64,000 nucleotides of DNA from Algihabitans albus (GTDB taxonomy: Bacteria > Pseudomonadota > Alphaproteobacteria > Kiloniellales > DSM-21159), in NCBI RefSeq assembly GCF_003572205.1, contig NZ_QXNY01000006.1, forward strand, positions 62,001 to 126,000. The letters are read 5' to 3'. The translations under genes and the position numbers were made by a program. The notes under the pieces are model-generated. The model was not told where the DNA came from and ran no database searches. It saw only the letters and a list, made by a program, of their open reading frames with translations. Of the stretch, positions 43,331 through 52,175 are shown in pieces. Position 1 is the stretch's first letter, and each line of letters starts with the position of its first letter.

Positions 43331-43390
43331 GTAACATCATATGTATCATGAATCGGCGGATGTCAATCTTTCGTGCGTTCAAATGTTACG
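43329..43390. promoter_or_regulatory. MFS/Rrf2 intergenic region with repeated ATGTAACAT-like sites
   Basis: ATGTAACAT lies at the MFS start side (about 43329-43337). Its inverted half ATGTTAC lies at 43383-43389, 45 nt away. A further AT-rich TCATATGTATCATGA sits between. This is the arrangement expected for a local repressor acting on both divergent genes. The regulator is probably the Rrf2 protein; binding is inferred. Confidence 0.5.
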
Positions 43391-43411
43391 TGAAAAGAAA
43401 AAAGGCCCCAA

Positions 43412-43846
43412 ATGAGACAGGACAATCGGCTCTCCCGCGTGCTCCACACGCTCTTGCATCTCGATGAGATGGACGGGCCTGCCACCTCCCAGCAAATCGC
43501 CCAGATGCTTCAGACGAATGCTGCCGTAGTGAGGCGCACGATGTCAGGTTTGCGGGAAACCGGGATAGTCACATCGACTAAGGGTCACGGGGGAGGCTGG
43601 TCTTTGGCGAAGCCGCTGGACCAGATCACCCTCCTGGTCATCTATGAGGCACTCGGCTCGCCGCAGCTATTCGCAATTGGTAACGACGATAATGATCCAA
43701 GCTGTCTACTGGCGAAGTCAGCCTATGCCGCCACTAACGAAGCGTTGGCGGCGGCGCGACGGCAATTCGAGCAATCGCTGGGCGGGATCACCGTCGCACA
43801 GCTCGCGGAAGGGGGTCATTCTGCCCTCAGCCGTAAACGACCCTAG
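43412..43846 (+). CDS. Rrf2 family transcriptional regulator
   Basis: The 144-residue Rrf2 protein has a winged helix-turn-helix (about 1-60: SQQIAQMLQTNAAVVRRTMSGLRETGIVTS, split around the turn) and the glycine-rich wing KGHGGGWSL (about 57-65). Only one cysteine occurs in the sensor region (DPSCLLAK), not the three that bind Fe-S in IscR or NsrR, so it probably senses thiol reactivity or a ligand. It diverges from the MFS efflux gene and likely represses it. Start ATG 43412 follows AAAAGAAAAAAGG. Confidence 0.88.
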   Translation: MRQDNRLSRVLHTLLHLDEMDGPATSQQIAQMLQTNAAVVRRTMSGLRETGIVTSTKGHGGGWSLAKPLDQITLLVIYEALGSPQLFAIGNDDNDPSCLLAKSAYAATNEALAAARRQFEQSLGGITVAQLAEGGHSALSRKRP

Positions 43847-43885
43847 CCACGGCATCCTCGATCCTAGCCGACGTGATGTCCGCTA

Positions 43886-44416
43886 TCAGTCGGTCCTTTC
43901 ATCTGGCGCGTTTACCGGATCACGTGCGAGGAGCGCAGCAAAGGCGGCAGTGTCGAGAAACGCAGTTACTTCGGTGACCGCGTCCCCCTCCATTGTGAAG
44001 ATCCACAGATAGCTGTTTCTATAAACATCGCCAGCTGCCGTTCGCCCTTCGCCATCGAAGTGTATAAGGACTTCGTCTCCATCTGCCCAGAGTTCGCGCA
44101 GAGTGGGACTTAGTCTTTCACTCATGCGTTCGCTGAAAGGCTCGACAGTGCGGGAGAGAAGCTCTTTTTTCCCGCGATATGTTCCCGAGACGACCGAATC
44201 AAAGCCGGTGATGGTCCATACGACGTCCTCATCAAGTAAGTCGAACACGTTGAACGTACCCGCCTCCCAGCCTTCGAAGGCGTCACGGACGACCTGGCGG
44301 TTTGTCTCCTCGATCAAAGCTTGGTCTGCGGCGTTGGCTGGGCGAACAGGCGCGGCTGTCAGGCAAACAGCGATGCCCAGGCTCAGTGTGACACCGCGGA
44401 TCACGTTTGGGGGCAT
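43886..44416 (-). CDS. Exported SnoaL-like protein
   Basis: The 176-residue precursor has a signal peptide (1-29, ending PANA). The mature part is a SnoaL/NTF2-like cone (EETNRQVVRDAFEGWEAGTFNVFDLLDEDVVW in two parts, then SGTYRGKKELLSRTVEPF and VYRNSYLWIFTMEGDAVTEVTAFLD). These domains bind small hydrophobic molecules; no catalytic residues can be named with confidence. It is the last gene of a minus-strand set of exported proteins (44.4-45.3 kb) headed by an SDR. Confidence 0.8.
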   Translation of the reverse strand: MPPNVIRGVTLSLGIAVCLTAAPVRPANAADQALIEETNRQVVRDAFEGWEAGTFNVFDLLDEDVVWTITGFDSVVSGTYRGKKELLSRTVEPFSERMSERLSPTLRELWADGDEVLIHFDGEGRTAAGDVYRNSYLWIFTMEGDAVTEVTAFLDTAAFAALLARDPVNAPDERTD

Positions 44417-44468
44417 GTTCCACTCCTTAAATTGCTTCTATGACGTTGTGGTGAATTCGGTCAAACCA

Positions 44469-44846
44469 TCACTCCTCCCGGTAGAAGATGTATCCACCGT
44501 GGTAGAGGATCCCGTCGCGGAACTGCCCGTCGGCATAGAACCCGGTATCATCCCAGTACTGGATGATATCGCCAGTGACGTGATAACGACCCTGATAGGC
44601 GCTTTCTCGGTTGCCCCGTGCTTCGTCGTAGTGCCCATTCGGGAGAAGGTCGTGGCGAATATGCCCGTCTTCGGTCACCCACATACCGACAAACTCATGG
44701 GTTTGAGGTTCGGTCGGGGCTTCCGGACGCGGAGAGCGTGGAAAATCGGTGGTGACGAGTTGTCCCTGTGCGGTTGTGCTACTCATCACGACGCCTAATG
44801 CAACGGCAAGCCCTCTTGCGTATAGTCCTTGTCCAAGCCTTCTCAC
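44469..44846 (-). CDS. Exported Atu4866-like protein
   Basis: The 125-residue precursor has a signal sequence (1-28). A single Atu4866 domain (about 48-125) follows, recognised by VGMWVTEDGHIRHDLLPNG, the YDEARGNRESAYQGRY core and DTGFYADGQFRDGILYHGG. The family is a small beta-barrel of unknown function. Many members are found with AraC regulators and SDRs. GTG 44846 overlaps the stop of the carboxymuconolactone decarboxylase-like gene. Confidence 0.82.
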   Translation of the reverse strand: MRRLGQGLYARGLAVALGVVMSSTTAQGQLVTTDFPRSPRPEAPTEPQTHEFVGMWVTEDGHIRHDLLPNGHYDEARGNRESAYQGRYHVTGDIIQYWDDTGFYADGQFRDGILYHGGYIFYREE

Positions 44847-45340
44847 TGGTCTGACCCGCCATCGGCCGTGCGGCGCTCCACAAACAGCTCTGCCATGGTT
44901 TGGGAGGCTAGAATTGCTTTCGGAAAGCCGGCCGGCACAGTGATCATGTAAACCACTTCTTTCAGCTCATCCTCGGTCACGCCGACGTTCAGGGCGTAGC
45001 CGGCGTGGATCTTCATGAGGCCCCGTTCACCCATCGCCGCGAAGGCGGCGACAGCAGCGATCTGCCTTGTGCGGTCATCAAGCCCTGGCCGGGTCCAGAC
45101 ATCGCCAAGCGCGTAGGCTTGGGTTGCATCAGCCAGGAAGGGGAACTCCTCACGCATGTTTTCCAGCGTCGTCTGAGGAACGCCGTTGTTGAGCTTCAGG
45201 ATGACATCGGCACCCTGCTGAAGGCGCTCTTCGGTGGTTCCAGCCATGGTACTTTCTTCGACAGTCTGCGCGGTCGCGTTGGACATCGTCATGCCGATCG
45301 TGAGAGCGACAGCCAAGAACGTGATTTTCTGAATGGTCAT
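44843..45340 (-). CDS. Exported carboxymuconolactone decarboxylase-like protein
   Basis: The 165-residue precursor has a signal peptide (1-25, ending NATAQ). A CMD domain (about 70-155) follows with DDRTRQIAAVAAFAAMGERGLMKIHAGYALNVGVTEDELKEVV, read here as AAMGERGLMKIHAGYALNVG and the following helix. It lacks the CxxC pair of AhpD-type peroxidases. Export to the periplasm is unusual for CMD proteins and argues for a role beyond protocatechuate catabolism. It is coupled to the Atu4866-like gene. Confidence 0.82.
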   Translation of the reverse strand: MTIQKITFLAVALTIGMTMSNATAQTVEESTMAGTTEERLQQGADVILKLNNGVPQTTLENMREEFPFLADATQAYALGDVWTRPGLDDRTRQIAAVAAFAAMGERGLMKIHAGYALNVGVTEDELKEVVYMITVPAGFPKAILASQTMAELFVERRTADGGSDQ

Positions 45341-45416
45341 GGTCGGTCCTTATTGAGTTCGGTCAGAGAAAATGCGCCGGGTTTACAGCGCATTCTCTGC
45401 GTGGTGATTTTCGCGA

Positions 45417-46271
45417 TCAGGCGGCAGACGCAGCCGTCCCGTCCGTCGACGTGGACAGCTGCTGCCATTGCGACAGCTCAGCCTTTCGCGCGTCATAAGC
45501 TCCGCCCAGGTACTCGAAGGCGTCCGACCCGGCGGCGTAGCGCAGGGGTGGCTTGTCTTCGCGGGAGAGACGTACAAGCGCGGCACCAAGCTTTGCCGGG
45601 TCTCCGGCCTGAGCGTGGTTCTGCGAGGTATAGAAGCCCTGTGTCGTCTTGGCGTAGTCGGCGTAATCCGCAATCGGCATGTCCGAGAACCGGATTGAGC
45701 TTTCATCGAGAAAATCTGTGCGGAAGAAGCCCGGCTCCACGATCGTGACACCGATACTGAACGGTTTCACTTCGAGTGCGAGGCATTCCGAAAAGCCTTC
45801 GACCGCGAACTTGGTCGCGCAATAGACTGATGCGATGTCGAAACCAAGCGCACCGCCGATTGACGAGAGGTTGAAGATATGACCGGATTTCTGCGCGCGC
45901 ATGACTGGCAGCACAGCGCGAGTGACGTGAAAAGTACCGTGCACATTGGTGTCGAACTGTCGAACAATTGCGTCGTGCTCAATCTCCTCGAACACCCCGA
46001 GCTGGCCATACCCGGCATTGTTTACCAGGATATCGATACGCCCGAGCTGTTCGACCGCCTTTGCAACCGCTGTCTTGGCTTGCTTGGGATCGGTCACATC
46101 CAATTGCAGAGCAAGAGCGTCGCTCGTGTCCGGCAAGGCGCTTTTGATTGCTCCGGCATTGCGCCCCGTGGCCACGACACGGTCGCCGCCAGCCAGCGCC
46201 GCCTTTGCGATCTCCAGTCCAAGGCCGCGTGACGCGCCGGTTATGAACCACACTTTACGATCGTTCGTCAT
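45417..46271 (-). CDS. Short-chain dehydrogenase/reductase
   Basis: The 284-residue classical SDR has WFITGASRGLGLEIAKAAL (about 8-26), NNAGYGQLG (about 83-91), the catalytic Ser in FNLSSIGG and YCATK (about 150-154). It closely fits the oxidoreductase subgroup commonly divergent from AraC regulators. ATG 46271 has AGGAGG 6 nt upstream. It probably leads the minus-strand set with the CMD, Atu4866 and SnoaL genes and faces the AraC gene across 200 nt. The substrate is unknown. Confidence 0.9.
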   Translation of the reverse strand: MTNDRKVWFITGASRGLGLEIAKAALAGGDRVVATGRNAGAIKSALPDTSDALALQLDVTDPKQAKTAVAKAVEQLGRIDILVNNAGYGQLGVFEEIEHDAIVRQFDTNVHGTFHVTRAVLPVMRAQKSGHIFNLSSIGGALGFDIASVYCATKFAVEGFSECLALEVKPFSIGVTIVEPGFFRTDFLDESSIRFSDMPIADYADYAKTTQGFYTSQNHAQAGDPAKLGAALVRLSREDKPPLRYAAGSDAFEYLGGAYDARKAELSQWQQLSTSTDGTAASAA

Positions 46272-46471
46272 GATCAACCTCCTGACATCTGGCAGGGCCC
46301 CAACCCGGGGGCGCCTTCTGCAGCTGATATGTGGACGTTGACGTTAGGGCGGTAGAACGATCCAACGAGATCATTGCCTGATTCTCCACGGAACTGGGAA
46401 AATCGTTGACCTGTTCCTAGATGATGCTTCAACGAAGCGATCTGATATGCGTAAGAGTAGAAGGCCACAAC

Positions 46472-47419
46472 ATGACAGGCTCAGTTGACAGCCTCGCGAA
46501 ACTAGTTGCCCGATTTGCCGAAAAGGACGGCATCCACGCAACGGCTGTGCCCCGGCTGAACCTTATCCGCAGTACGCAGCAAACCCAGGACTTACATGCG
46601 GTTCATGAACCGGCGCTTTGTATCGTGGTGCAGGGCGCGAAACGGGTCATGGTCGCAGATCACATCTATGATTATGACGCGGCTAAATACCTCGTCGTAT
46701 CATTCGATCTTCCAATCATTGGGCAGATCACGAAAGCCGATCCGGCGAAACCATATCTTTGCATCCGCTTCGGCATTGACGCTGCGGTTTTGTCAGATCT
46801 CGCTGTCGATATGCCATGGAACCAAGAGACACCAGCGAAGGGTCCGGGGCTCTTTCTGGGAGAGACGACACCGGACATTGTGGATGCTGCGACGCGCCTT
46901 GTGCAACTGTTGGATAAACCCGACGACATTCCTGCATTGGCAAAGCTCTACGAGCGCGAACTTTTGTATAGAGTCATCAGAGCGCCGGGCGGAGAGGCTG
47001 TCCTGCGAAGTGTGTACGGTCCAGGGCAAGGACGGCAAATCGCGCGCGCCATCGCGATGATCAAAAAAAGCTACCGAGAGCCATTCGAAATGTCGCGACT
47101 GACGGACGAGACGCGCTTGCAGCCGTCTGCTCTACATCATCACTTTAAGTCCGTGACCCTGATGTCGCCCTTGCAGTATCACAAGCGACTTCGTCTTCAG
47201 GAAGCGCGACGTCTAATGCTCTTTGAGGAACGATCGGCCGCCCAGGCGGCATTTTCCGTCGGCTATGAGAGCCCGTCGCAGTTCAGCCGCGAATATCGCA
47301 GGCAGTTCGGGCTGCCACCGATAAAAGATATCGAGGCCGTCGCTGGTTCGATCCTGGCAACCGAACCTCAGAGTGCGGGCGGCGGCGGCGGCGTTCCTTT
47401 GTCAGTGTCGGCGCGTTGA
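46472..47419 (+). CDS. AraC family transcriptional regulator
   Basis: The 315-residue regulator has an N-terminal AraC_N domain (about 15-170, with VHEPALCIVVQGAKRVMVAD). Two C-terminal helix-turn-helices (about 205-290) read FEMSRLTDETRLQPSALHHH and FSVGYESPSQFSREYRRQFG. ATG 46472 follows GAAGG; the frame is open 51 nt further upstream. It diverges from the SDR gene and is the natural regulator of the SDR-CMD-Atu4866-SnoaL set. The C-terminus ends in a Gly-rich stretch. Confidence 0.9.
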   Translation: MTGSVDSLAKLVARFAEKDGIHATAVPRLNLIRSTQQTQDLHAVHEPALCIVVQGAKRVMVADHIYDYDAAKYLVVSFDLPIIGQITKADPAKPYLCIRFGIDAAVLSDLAVDMPWNQETPAKGPGLFLGETTPDIVDAATRLVQLLDKPDDIPALAKLYERELLYRVIRAPGGEAVLRSVYGPGQGRQIARAIAMIKKSYREPFEMSRLTDETRLQPSALHHHFKSVTLMSPLQYHKRLRLQEARRLMLFEERSAAQAAFSVGYESPSQFSREYRRQFGLPPIKDIEAVAGSILATEPQSAGGGGGVPLSVSAR

Positions 47420-47504
47420 AGGCTAAGTTCTGCAGCATTTGACATCTTGGGCTCATACCGGTCATTCGCTGCAAACCTGCCGTTCGCCCAATGTCCGCTA
47501 GTCT

Positions 47505-47792
47505 TCAATTGAAAGATTCCGAGACCCCAGCCTGCACGGGGCGTTCGAGGTAGGTCGAGAGGGCCACATAGCTCTTCGTCGAAACGACTTCGGGCAGTGC
47601 GTAGAGCCGCGCCAGCAAAGCTTCCATCGCTTGCGTGCTTTCCATCCGGACCTTCAGGATCATACAGGTATCCCCGGTGACGGAGTGAATTTCTTCCACT
47701 TCAGGCAGGGCTTCGATCCGCATGAGCGCTTCGCTTTTGCCCCAGCCAGTCGTATTGACATGAATGAAAGCAAGGAAGCGCTTTCCAGTCAT
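47505..47792 (-). CDS. Lrp/AsnC-type ligand-binding (RAM) domain protein, HTH lost
   Basis: The 95-residue frame is a complete RAM domain (FLAFIHVNTTGWGKSEALM, EEIHSVTGDTCMILKVRM). Directly upstream in the same frame, bases 47793-47830 encode GVANGCVAAQLDPI, the linker normally following the HTH of a full AsnC protein. Further upstream the frame loses similarity and meets a stop at about 47930, so the helix-turn-helix is missing. Stand-alone RAM proteins exist, so it may still function, but the vestigial linker points to a truncated AsnC gene. Confidence 0.7.
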   Translation of the reverse strand: MTGKRFLAFIHVNTTGWGKSEALMRIEALPEVEEIHSVTGDTCMILKVRMESTQAMEALLARLYALPEVVSTKSYVALSTYLERPVQAGVSESFN

Positions 47793-48221
47793 AATCGGGT
47801 CGAGCTGTGCGGCAACGCAGCCGTTCGCGACACCGCAGAAAGTGGCAGATGAGGGCTCGAAGCGGTCCTTGGAGCGCCTGTCACCAATGACCGCTTCGGC
47901 GATCTCCTGGACCGGCTTGTCTGCTCATGCCGCAGCTTGGAAAAGCGCCTGCTGCTCACGTCGGCTGCGCGCCCTCGCAACCAGATCAAACACAAACGCC
48001 CGCCGCGGATCTCCGCGGCGGGCGCCGTTGTTCAGGAGCCAATCGAGACCGCCTTTGGGGTTCGGCAATTCCTGCATGCTCTGAGGGCATCAGCCGAAGT
48101 CGGCCGAGTCCAAATTTTTGCTGAAGCCATACATCAGGTGATTTTCTAGGTTCTGAACACGCGCAGACAGAGTATGCGACACTCGAAAGATCTATAGCCA
48201 TTCCGCATGGTGGTTGCCGTC
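47793..48221. other. Gene-poor stretch between AsnC remnant and hydroxylase
   Basis: Besides the vestigial AsnC linker (47793-47830) and a GC-rich hairpin (47997-48024) I see no gene. Short open frames on both strands have no recognisable protein features. This is the right edge of the lower-GC accessory stretch. Confidence 0.6.
47997..48024 (-). terminator. Terminator-like hairpin after the hydroxylase gene
   Basis: CGCCCGCCGCGGA (47997-48009) and TCCGCGGCGGGCG (48012-48024) are perfect reverse complements. On the minus strand the stem is followed by TTTGTGTTTGA, an imperfect T-rich tract. It lies 198 nt downstream of the hydroxylase stop and could end that transcript. Confidence 0.55.
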
Positions 48222-50060
48222 CTACGTTGCGAATCGTAGAGAGCCAGATCGTGATAACCGATCCGTAGACGCCTGAGTCGCAACGCCAGGCCTGTCCAAG
48301 ATCTGGCCCATGACCTCGAGCAACTCATCTATCTGACTCGCGGTTTGGGCCCGCCAACCGATGAAGAGATCGGGCCGTACGAGCAGCACACCGTCTTCCT
48401 CCACCTCTCGCATGCGTGCGAAGTCGCCATAGATATCGTCGTAGGTTTTGCCAGGGCCGATAATGTGAACTGCGATGGGGATACCGAGCCGGTTCGAAAC
48501 CTCTTCGGCCGCCGGGCCCCAAGCCTGGCCGCTAAGTCCCGTGAGCAGCGTGAAGCTCCCTTTGCCGCAGAGATCGAAGCTGGACACCTTCTTGCGGCCC
48601 TGCAGAAGCCAGACATGCGGAAGGTGACAGCCCGGCCGCGTGCTCGCCTCGTAGTGAAAATCGGGATCTTCGGTGTAGCCCGGGTCCGGTGTGCCATCCG
48701 CTACGATTGCGGTTGAATCGTAGCGCTGGTTGAGTTCGGCTCCCAGCGTATTGAAGCCCACGATGGAGGTGTCGATGGCGTCGCGCACCTTGGCGCGCTT
48801 CTTCGCAGCCTCTTGCGTCGGGGCCTTGAGAGACGCGAGGCAGTCCTCCAGCCCGGCGACGTCCGCCGCACCGCCGAGGCCGAGAGACTGCAACAGATTC
48901 GGCACCACGGCCATGCTCTTGTTCGCGCGCTTGACAATGTACTCTCCCACCGGGACCCGCTCGTCCTCATAGGACTGCAGCAAGCCGCGACCGGCCTGAC
49001 CGCGGAGGATCATCGCCAATTTCCAGGCGAGGTTGTAGGCATCCTGAATGCAGGTATTCGACCCCAGACCGTTCATTGGCGGATGCCGATGAACGGCATC
49101 GCCCATTGCTACAATCCGGCCCCGGATGCTCTCGGTGGCACAGATGTCGTTGACGGTCCAGGTCGAGATTTCCAGAATCTCGATCTCCACGTCTCTGTCG
49201 CCGATCAGGCGGTAGGCGATGTCGCGTGCGAGATCGTCGGTAAGATCCGGCGGCCCCGCCTTGATGTCGAATCCCGATGTGGCGACCCAGTAGTCCCAGG
49301 GTTTCACCATGCGCAACACGCCGATGGAGTAACCACCCATGCCGACGCCTGGCTGAACCAGCCAGTACATGTCGCCTTGGCGATGCTCGACATAGCGCGA
49401 CAGGTCGCCCTTGAAGTACACGCCGATCGAGCCGCCGAGCCCGCCTCGGCCAACGAGCGGAAGATCTATGTCCTTGACGATCTGAGACTTCCCACCGTCC
49501 GCGGCGACCAGGTATCTGCAGCGGACACTGAAGTCCTGTCCCTTGATATGATCGCGCAGTGTGACGGTGACGCCGGTCTCGTCCTGCTCCTGACTGAGGT
49601 ATTCCGTGTTGAGCAGCACTTTGGCGCCCCGGTTGGCCGCCTCATGGACGAGCAGGGGCTCCATCTCAGTTTGCGGGATGTCGCAGACGGAGCAGGGGCT
49701 GGCGAGATCGTGCTCGGCCTTCCACTTCGGATGATTGTACCAAGTGAGCAGACGCCCCAGCTCTTCGCTGACAAGCGTGTTCGCATAGACATGCTCGGCC
49801 ATCTGTCTTTGAGGCGTGGCGAACTCCAGAGCGCGCCGTTCGAGCCCCAGGTCGCGCAGAACCTCCATTGTACGCTGGTTGGTGATGTGCGCACGGGGCG
49901 TTGGCGCGGTCCCGCCGTACTTATTGATCATGATGTTGTCGATGCCATAGGTCGCTAGAAGCGCCGAGGTCGCGGCCCCGGACGGTCCGGCACCAACAAT
50001 GAGAACATCCGTTTCGACCGGGTTTCCTGTGCTGTTCACGGGCTTGTCTCCCTTTCCCAT
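48222..50060 (-). CDS. FAD-dependent aromatic-ring hydroxylase (phenol hydroxylase/TfdB-like)
   Basis: The 612-residue group A flavoprotein monooxygenase has the dinucleotide motif VLIVGAGPSGAATSALLA (about 19-36), RAHITNQRTMEVLRDLGL, a DGGKS segment (about 188-192) and the second FAD motif VAMGDAVHRHPPMNGLG (about 327-343). A thioredoxin-like C-terminal domain follows, as in 2,4-dichlorophenol and phenol hydroxylases. It should ortho-hydroxylate a phenolic substrate to a catechol for the extradiol dioxygenase encoded at 53.6 kb. It diverges from the hydratase operon over 357 nt carrying two copies of a shared operator motif. The substrate cannot be read from sequence. Confidence 0.88.
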   Translation of the reverse strand: MGKGDKPVNSTGNPVETDVLIVGAGPSGAATSALLATYGIDNIMINKYGGTAPTPRAHITNQRTMEVLRDLGLERRALEFATPQRQMAEHVYANTLVSEELGRLLTWYNHPKWKAEHDLASPCSVCDIPQTEMEPLLVHEAANRGAKVLLNTEYLSQEQDETGVTVTLRDHIKGQDFSVRCRYLVAADGGKSQIVKDIDLPLVGRGGLGGSIGVYFKGDLSRYVEHRQGDMYWLVQPGVGMGGYSIGVLRMVKPWDYWVATSGFDIKAGPPDLTDDLARDIAYRLIGDRDVEIEILEISTWTVNDICATESIRGRIVAMGDAVHRHPPMNGLGSNTCIQDAYNLAWKLAMILRGQAGRGLLQSYEDERVPVGEYIVKRANKSMAVVPNLLQSLGLGGAADVAGLEDCLASLKAPTQEAAKKRAKVRDAIDTSIVGFNTLGAELNQRYDSTAIVADGTPDPGYTEDPDFHYEASTRPGCHLPHVWLLQGRKKVSSFDLCGKGSFTLLTGLSGQAWGPAAEEVSNRLGIPIAVHIIGPGKTYDDIYGDFARMREVEEDGVLLVRPDLFIGWRAQTASQIDELLEVMGQILDRPGVATQASTDRLSRSGSLRFAT

Positions 50061-50417
50061 TGATTGTCTTCTTGCCGACCGATCTTGCGTGGGCTCGGCT
50101 TTCGGATGCCACGAGACTCGAGGAGCAGAGGGGCATCGTCATAGAAATTATTCGATTAAATAAATAATATTAACCTTTCTAGTCAATCGCATATTTTTCA
50201 TAATTCGCGGATGAGCCTGAACCGGGGGCGCTTTTATGCGCTGTGAAGGCAGCACCTCTCCTCGCCCGATCATCGTGTTAATGGGCTAGACACAATTTAT
50301 TTAATCGAATAAATAAATTATAGCAACACTCGCACTGCACTCGTGAAAGAAGAGTTCGGTGACGAGGTGTTGCCAACGATCAGTCCGATAACCGACTGAC
50401 ATTTTAGGGAGAAGCCG
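50061..50417. promoter_or_regulatory. Divergent AT-rich promoter region, hydroxylase / hydratase operon
   Basis: This 357-nt gap is strikingly AT-rich at two places. TTATTCGATTAAATAA lies at 50148-50163 and its inverted copy TTATTTAATCGAATAA at 50297-50312. Each lies near one divergent gene start. Related 16-mers occur at 57926-57941 and 57974-57989. They look like operators of one regulator controlling both directions. Nothing protein-like is seen in the gap. Confidence 0.75.
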
Positions 50418-51230
50418 GTGGCGAACGATGATAGCGAGATTGTCGAGGTAGCTCGGCAATTGGCAGAAGCACAGCAGACCGGGGTTCCCTGTGCGCCCGT
50501 TCGCGATATTCTTCAAGCGGATGATCTGGAGGCCGCCTATCGGGTCCAGGAGCGGCTGACGGAGGAGAGCTTGCGCCAGGGCCGGCGCCTTGTTGGCCGA
50601 AAGATCGGCCTCACCTCTGCGGCGGTTCAGACGCAGCTCGGCGTCGATCAGCCCGACTACGGGATGCTGTTCGCGGATATGGATGCGCCTCAGGGGCTTC
50701 CCATTCCGGTGTCATGCGTCATGCAGCCGCGTATTGAGGCGGAGATCGCCTTCATCATGAAGGACGCTCTCGATGACGCGCGCTTGACCAGCGCGGATGT
50801 GCTCAGTGCGATCGACTATGCCGTCGCGTCATTGGAGATCGTTGGAAGCCGGATCAAGGACTGGGATATCCGGATCGTCGATACGGTGGCGGACAACGCC
50901 TCAAGCGGCTTGTTTGTCCTGGGTGACTGCCCGAGGACGCTCGGTCAGCTGGACCTGCGCGGCTGCCGCATGTCGATGGTCAGGCAGTCGGCAGACGGCC
51001 GCAGGGAGATCGCGTCGATCGGACAGGGGTCTGCCTGTCTTGGCAGCCCTCTCACGTCCACCCTCTGGCTCGCCAAGATCATGGCCAAGAGCGGCCGTCC
51101 ACTGGGAAAGGGTGACGTCGTCCTGTCCGGCGCCTTGGGTCCCATGGTGGCCGTTGCGCCCGGTGACCGCTTCGAGGCGACGATCGAAGGACTTGGCTCG
51201 GTCATCGCGGACTTCGCAGAGGAGATCTGA
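50418..51230 (+). CDS. 2-keto-4-pentenoate hydratase
   Basis: The 270-residue protein of the fumarylacetoacetase-fold hydratase/decarboxylase family is MhpD/XylJ-like. Features are AYRVQERLTEESLRQGRRLVGRKIGLTS in two parts (about 36-63), the metal-binding PRIEAEIAFIM (about 103-113, with E-x-E) and GSRIKDWDIRIVDTVADNASS. It hydrates 2-hydroxypenta-2,4-dienoate to 4-hydroxy-2-oxovalerate after meta-cleavage. GTG 50418 follows AGGGAGAA. It is first in a plus-strand operon with the acylating aldehyde dehydrogenase and aldolase. Confidence 0.92.
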   Translation: MANDDSEIVEVARQLAEAQQTGVPCAPVRDILQADDLEAAYRVQERLTEESLRQGRRLVGRKIGLTSAAVQTQLGVDQPDYGMLFADMDAPQGLPIPVSCVMQPRIEAEIAFIMKDALDDARLTSADVLSAIDYAVASLEIVGSRIKDWDIRIVDTVADNASSGLFVLGDCPRTLGQLDLRGCRMSMVRQSADGRREIASIGQGSACLGSPLTSTLWLAKIMAKSGRPLGKGDVVLSGALGPMVAVAPGDRFEATIEGLGSVIADFAEEI

Positions 51231-51233
51231 TCC

Positions 51234-52175
51234 GTGGGTAAGGTCAAGTGCGCCATCATCGGCTCCGGCAACATCGGCACCGATCTCATGATCAAGATCA
51301 TGCGGTTGTCGAAAAGGCTCGAGCTGGTTGCGATGGTCGGGATAGATCCGAAGTCCGACGGTTTGGCGCGTGCGCGCCGTATGGGCGTTGCCACGACCAG
51401 CGAGGGCATCGACGGTTTGGTGAAGATGCCGAACTTCCCGGACATCTCGATCGTATTCGACGCAACGTCGGCTAAGGCACATGTCAAGCACGACCAGATT
51501 TTGCGTCGACACGGAAAGCAGGTCATCGATCTCACGCCGGCGGCGATCGGTCCCTATACGATTCCGCCGGTCAATCTCGACGAACATCTGACCGCGTCCA
51601 ACGTGAACATGGTGACCTGCGGCGGTCAGGCGACGATTCCGATCGTCGCTGCCATCAGCCGGATCGCCAAGGTCGCCTATGGCGAGATCGTTGCCTCCAT
51701 CGCCTCGAAATCGGCCGGTCCGGGGACGCGTGCGAACATCGACGAGTTCACCGAGACGACGGCGAAGGCGATTGAGGAGGTCGGGGGGGCAGCCCATGGA
51801 AAGGCGATCATCGTTCTGAATCCGGCCGAGCCGCCGCTCATCATGCGCGATACGGTCTTCTGCCTCACCGAGATGGCCGAGGAGACCGAAATCGAGGCGT
51901 CCGTCGAGGCTATGGTCAAGGACGTTCAGACCTACGTGCCCGGATATCGCCTCAAGCAGCGGGTTCAGTTCGAGAGGATCGGCGATAACAAGCCCCTTCA
52001 CATTCCCGATCTCGACTGCGCCTTCACGGGTCTGAAGGTCTCGGCCTTCCTGGAGGTCGAAGGGGCCGCGCACTACCTGCCGGCCTATGCCGGGAACCTC
52101 GACATCATGACCTCTGCGGCCCTGACCACCGCGGAGCGGCTTGTAGAACTGCGACAGGCGGAGGCGGTCTCATGA
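51234..52175 (+). CDS. mhpF: Acetaldehyde dehydrogenase (acylating)
   Basis: The 313-residue DmpF/MhpF-type enzyme converts acetaldehyde, NAD+ and CoA to acetyl-CoA. The Rossmann motif is [14 protein letters not shown] (about 8-21), and the catalytic Cys is in [12 protein letters not shown] (C129). The family segment [20 protein letters not shown] follows. The start is GTG 51234, 3 nt after the hydratase stop; the stop overlaps the aldolase ATG. It forms a channelling complex with the aldolase. Confidence 0.95.
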   Translation: MGKVKCAIIGSGNIGTDLMIKIMRLSKRLELVAMVGIDPKSDGLARARRMGVATTSEGIDGLVKMPNFPDISIVFDATSAKAHVKHDQILRRHGKQVIDLTPAAIGPYTIPPVNLDEHLTASNVNMVTCGGQATIPIVAAISRIAKVAYGEIVASIASKSAGPGTRANIDEFTETTAKAIEEVGGAAHGKAIIVLNPAEPPLIMRDTVFCLTEMAEETEIEASVEAMVKDVQTYVPGYRLKQRVQFERIGDNKPLHIPDLDCAFTGLKVSAFLEVEGAAHYLPAYAGNLDIMTSAALTTAERLVELRQAEAVS

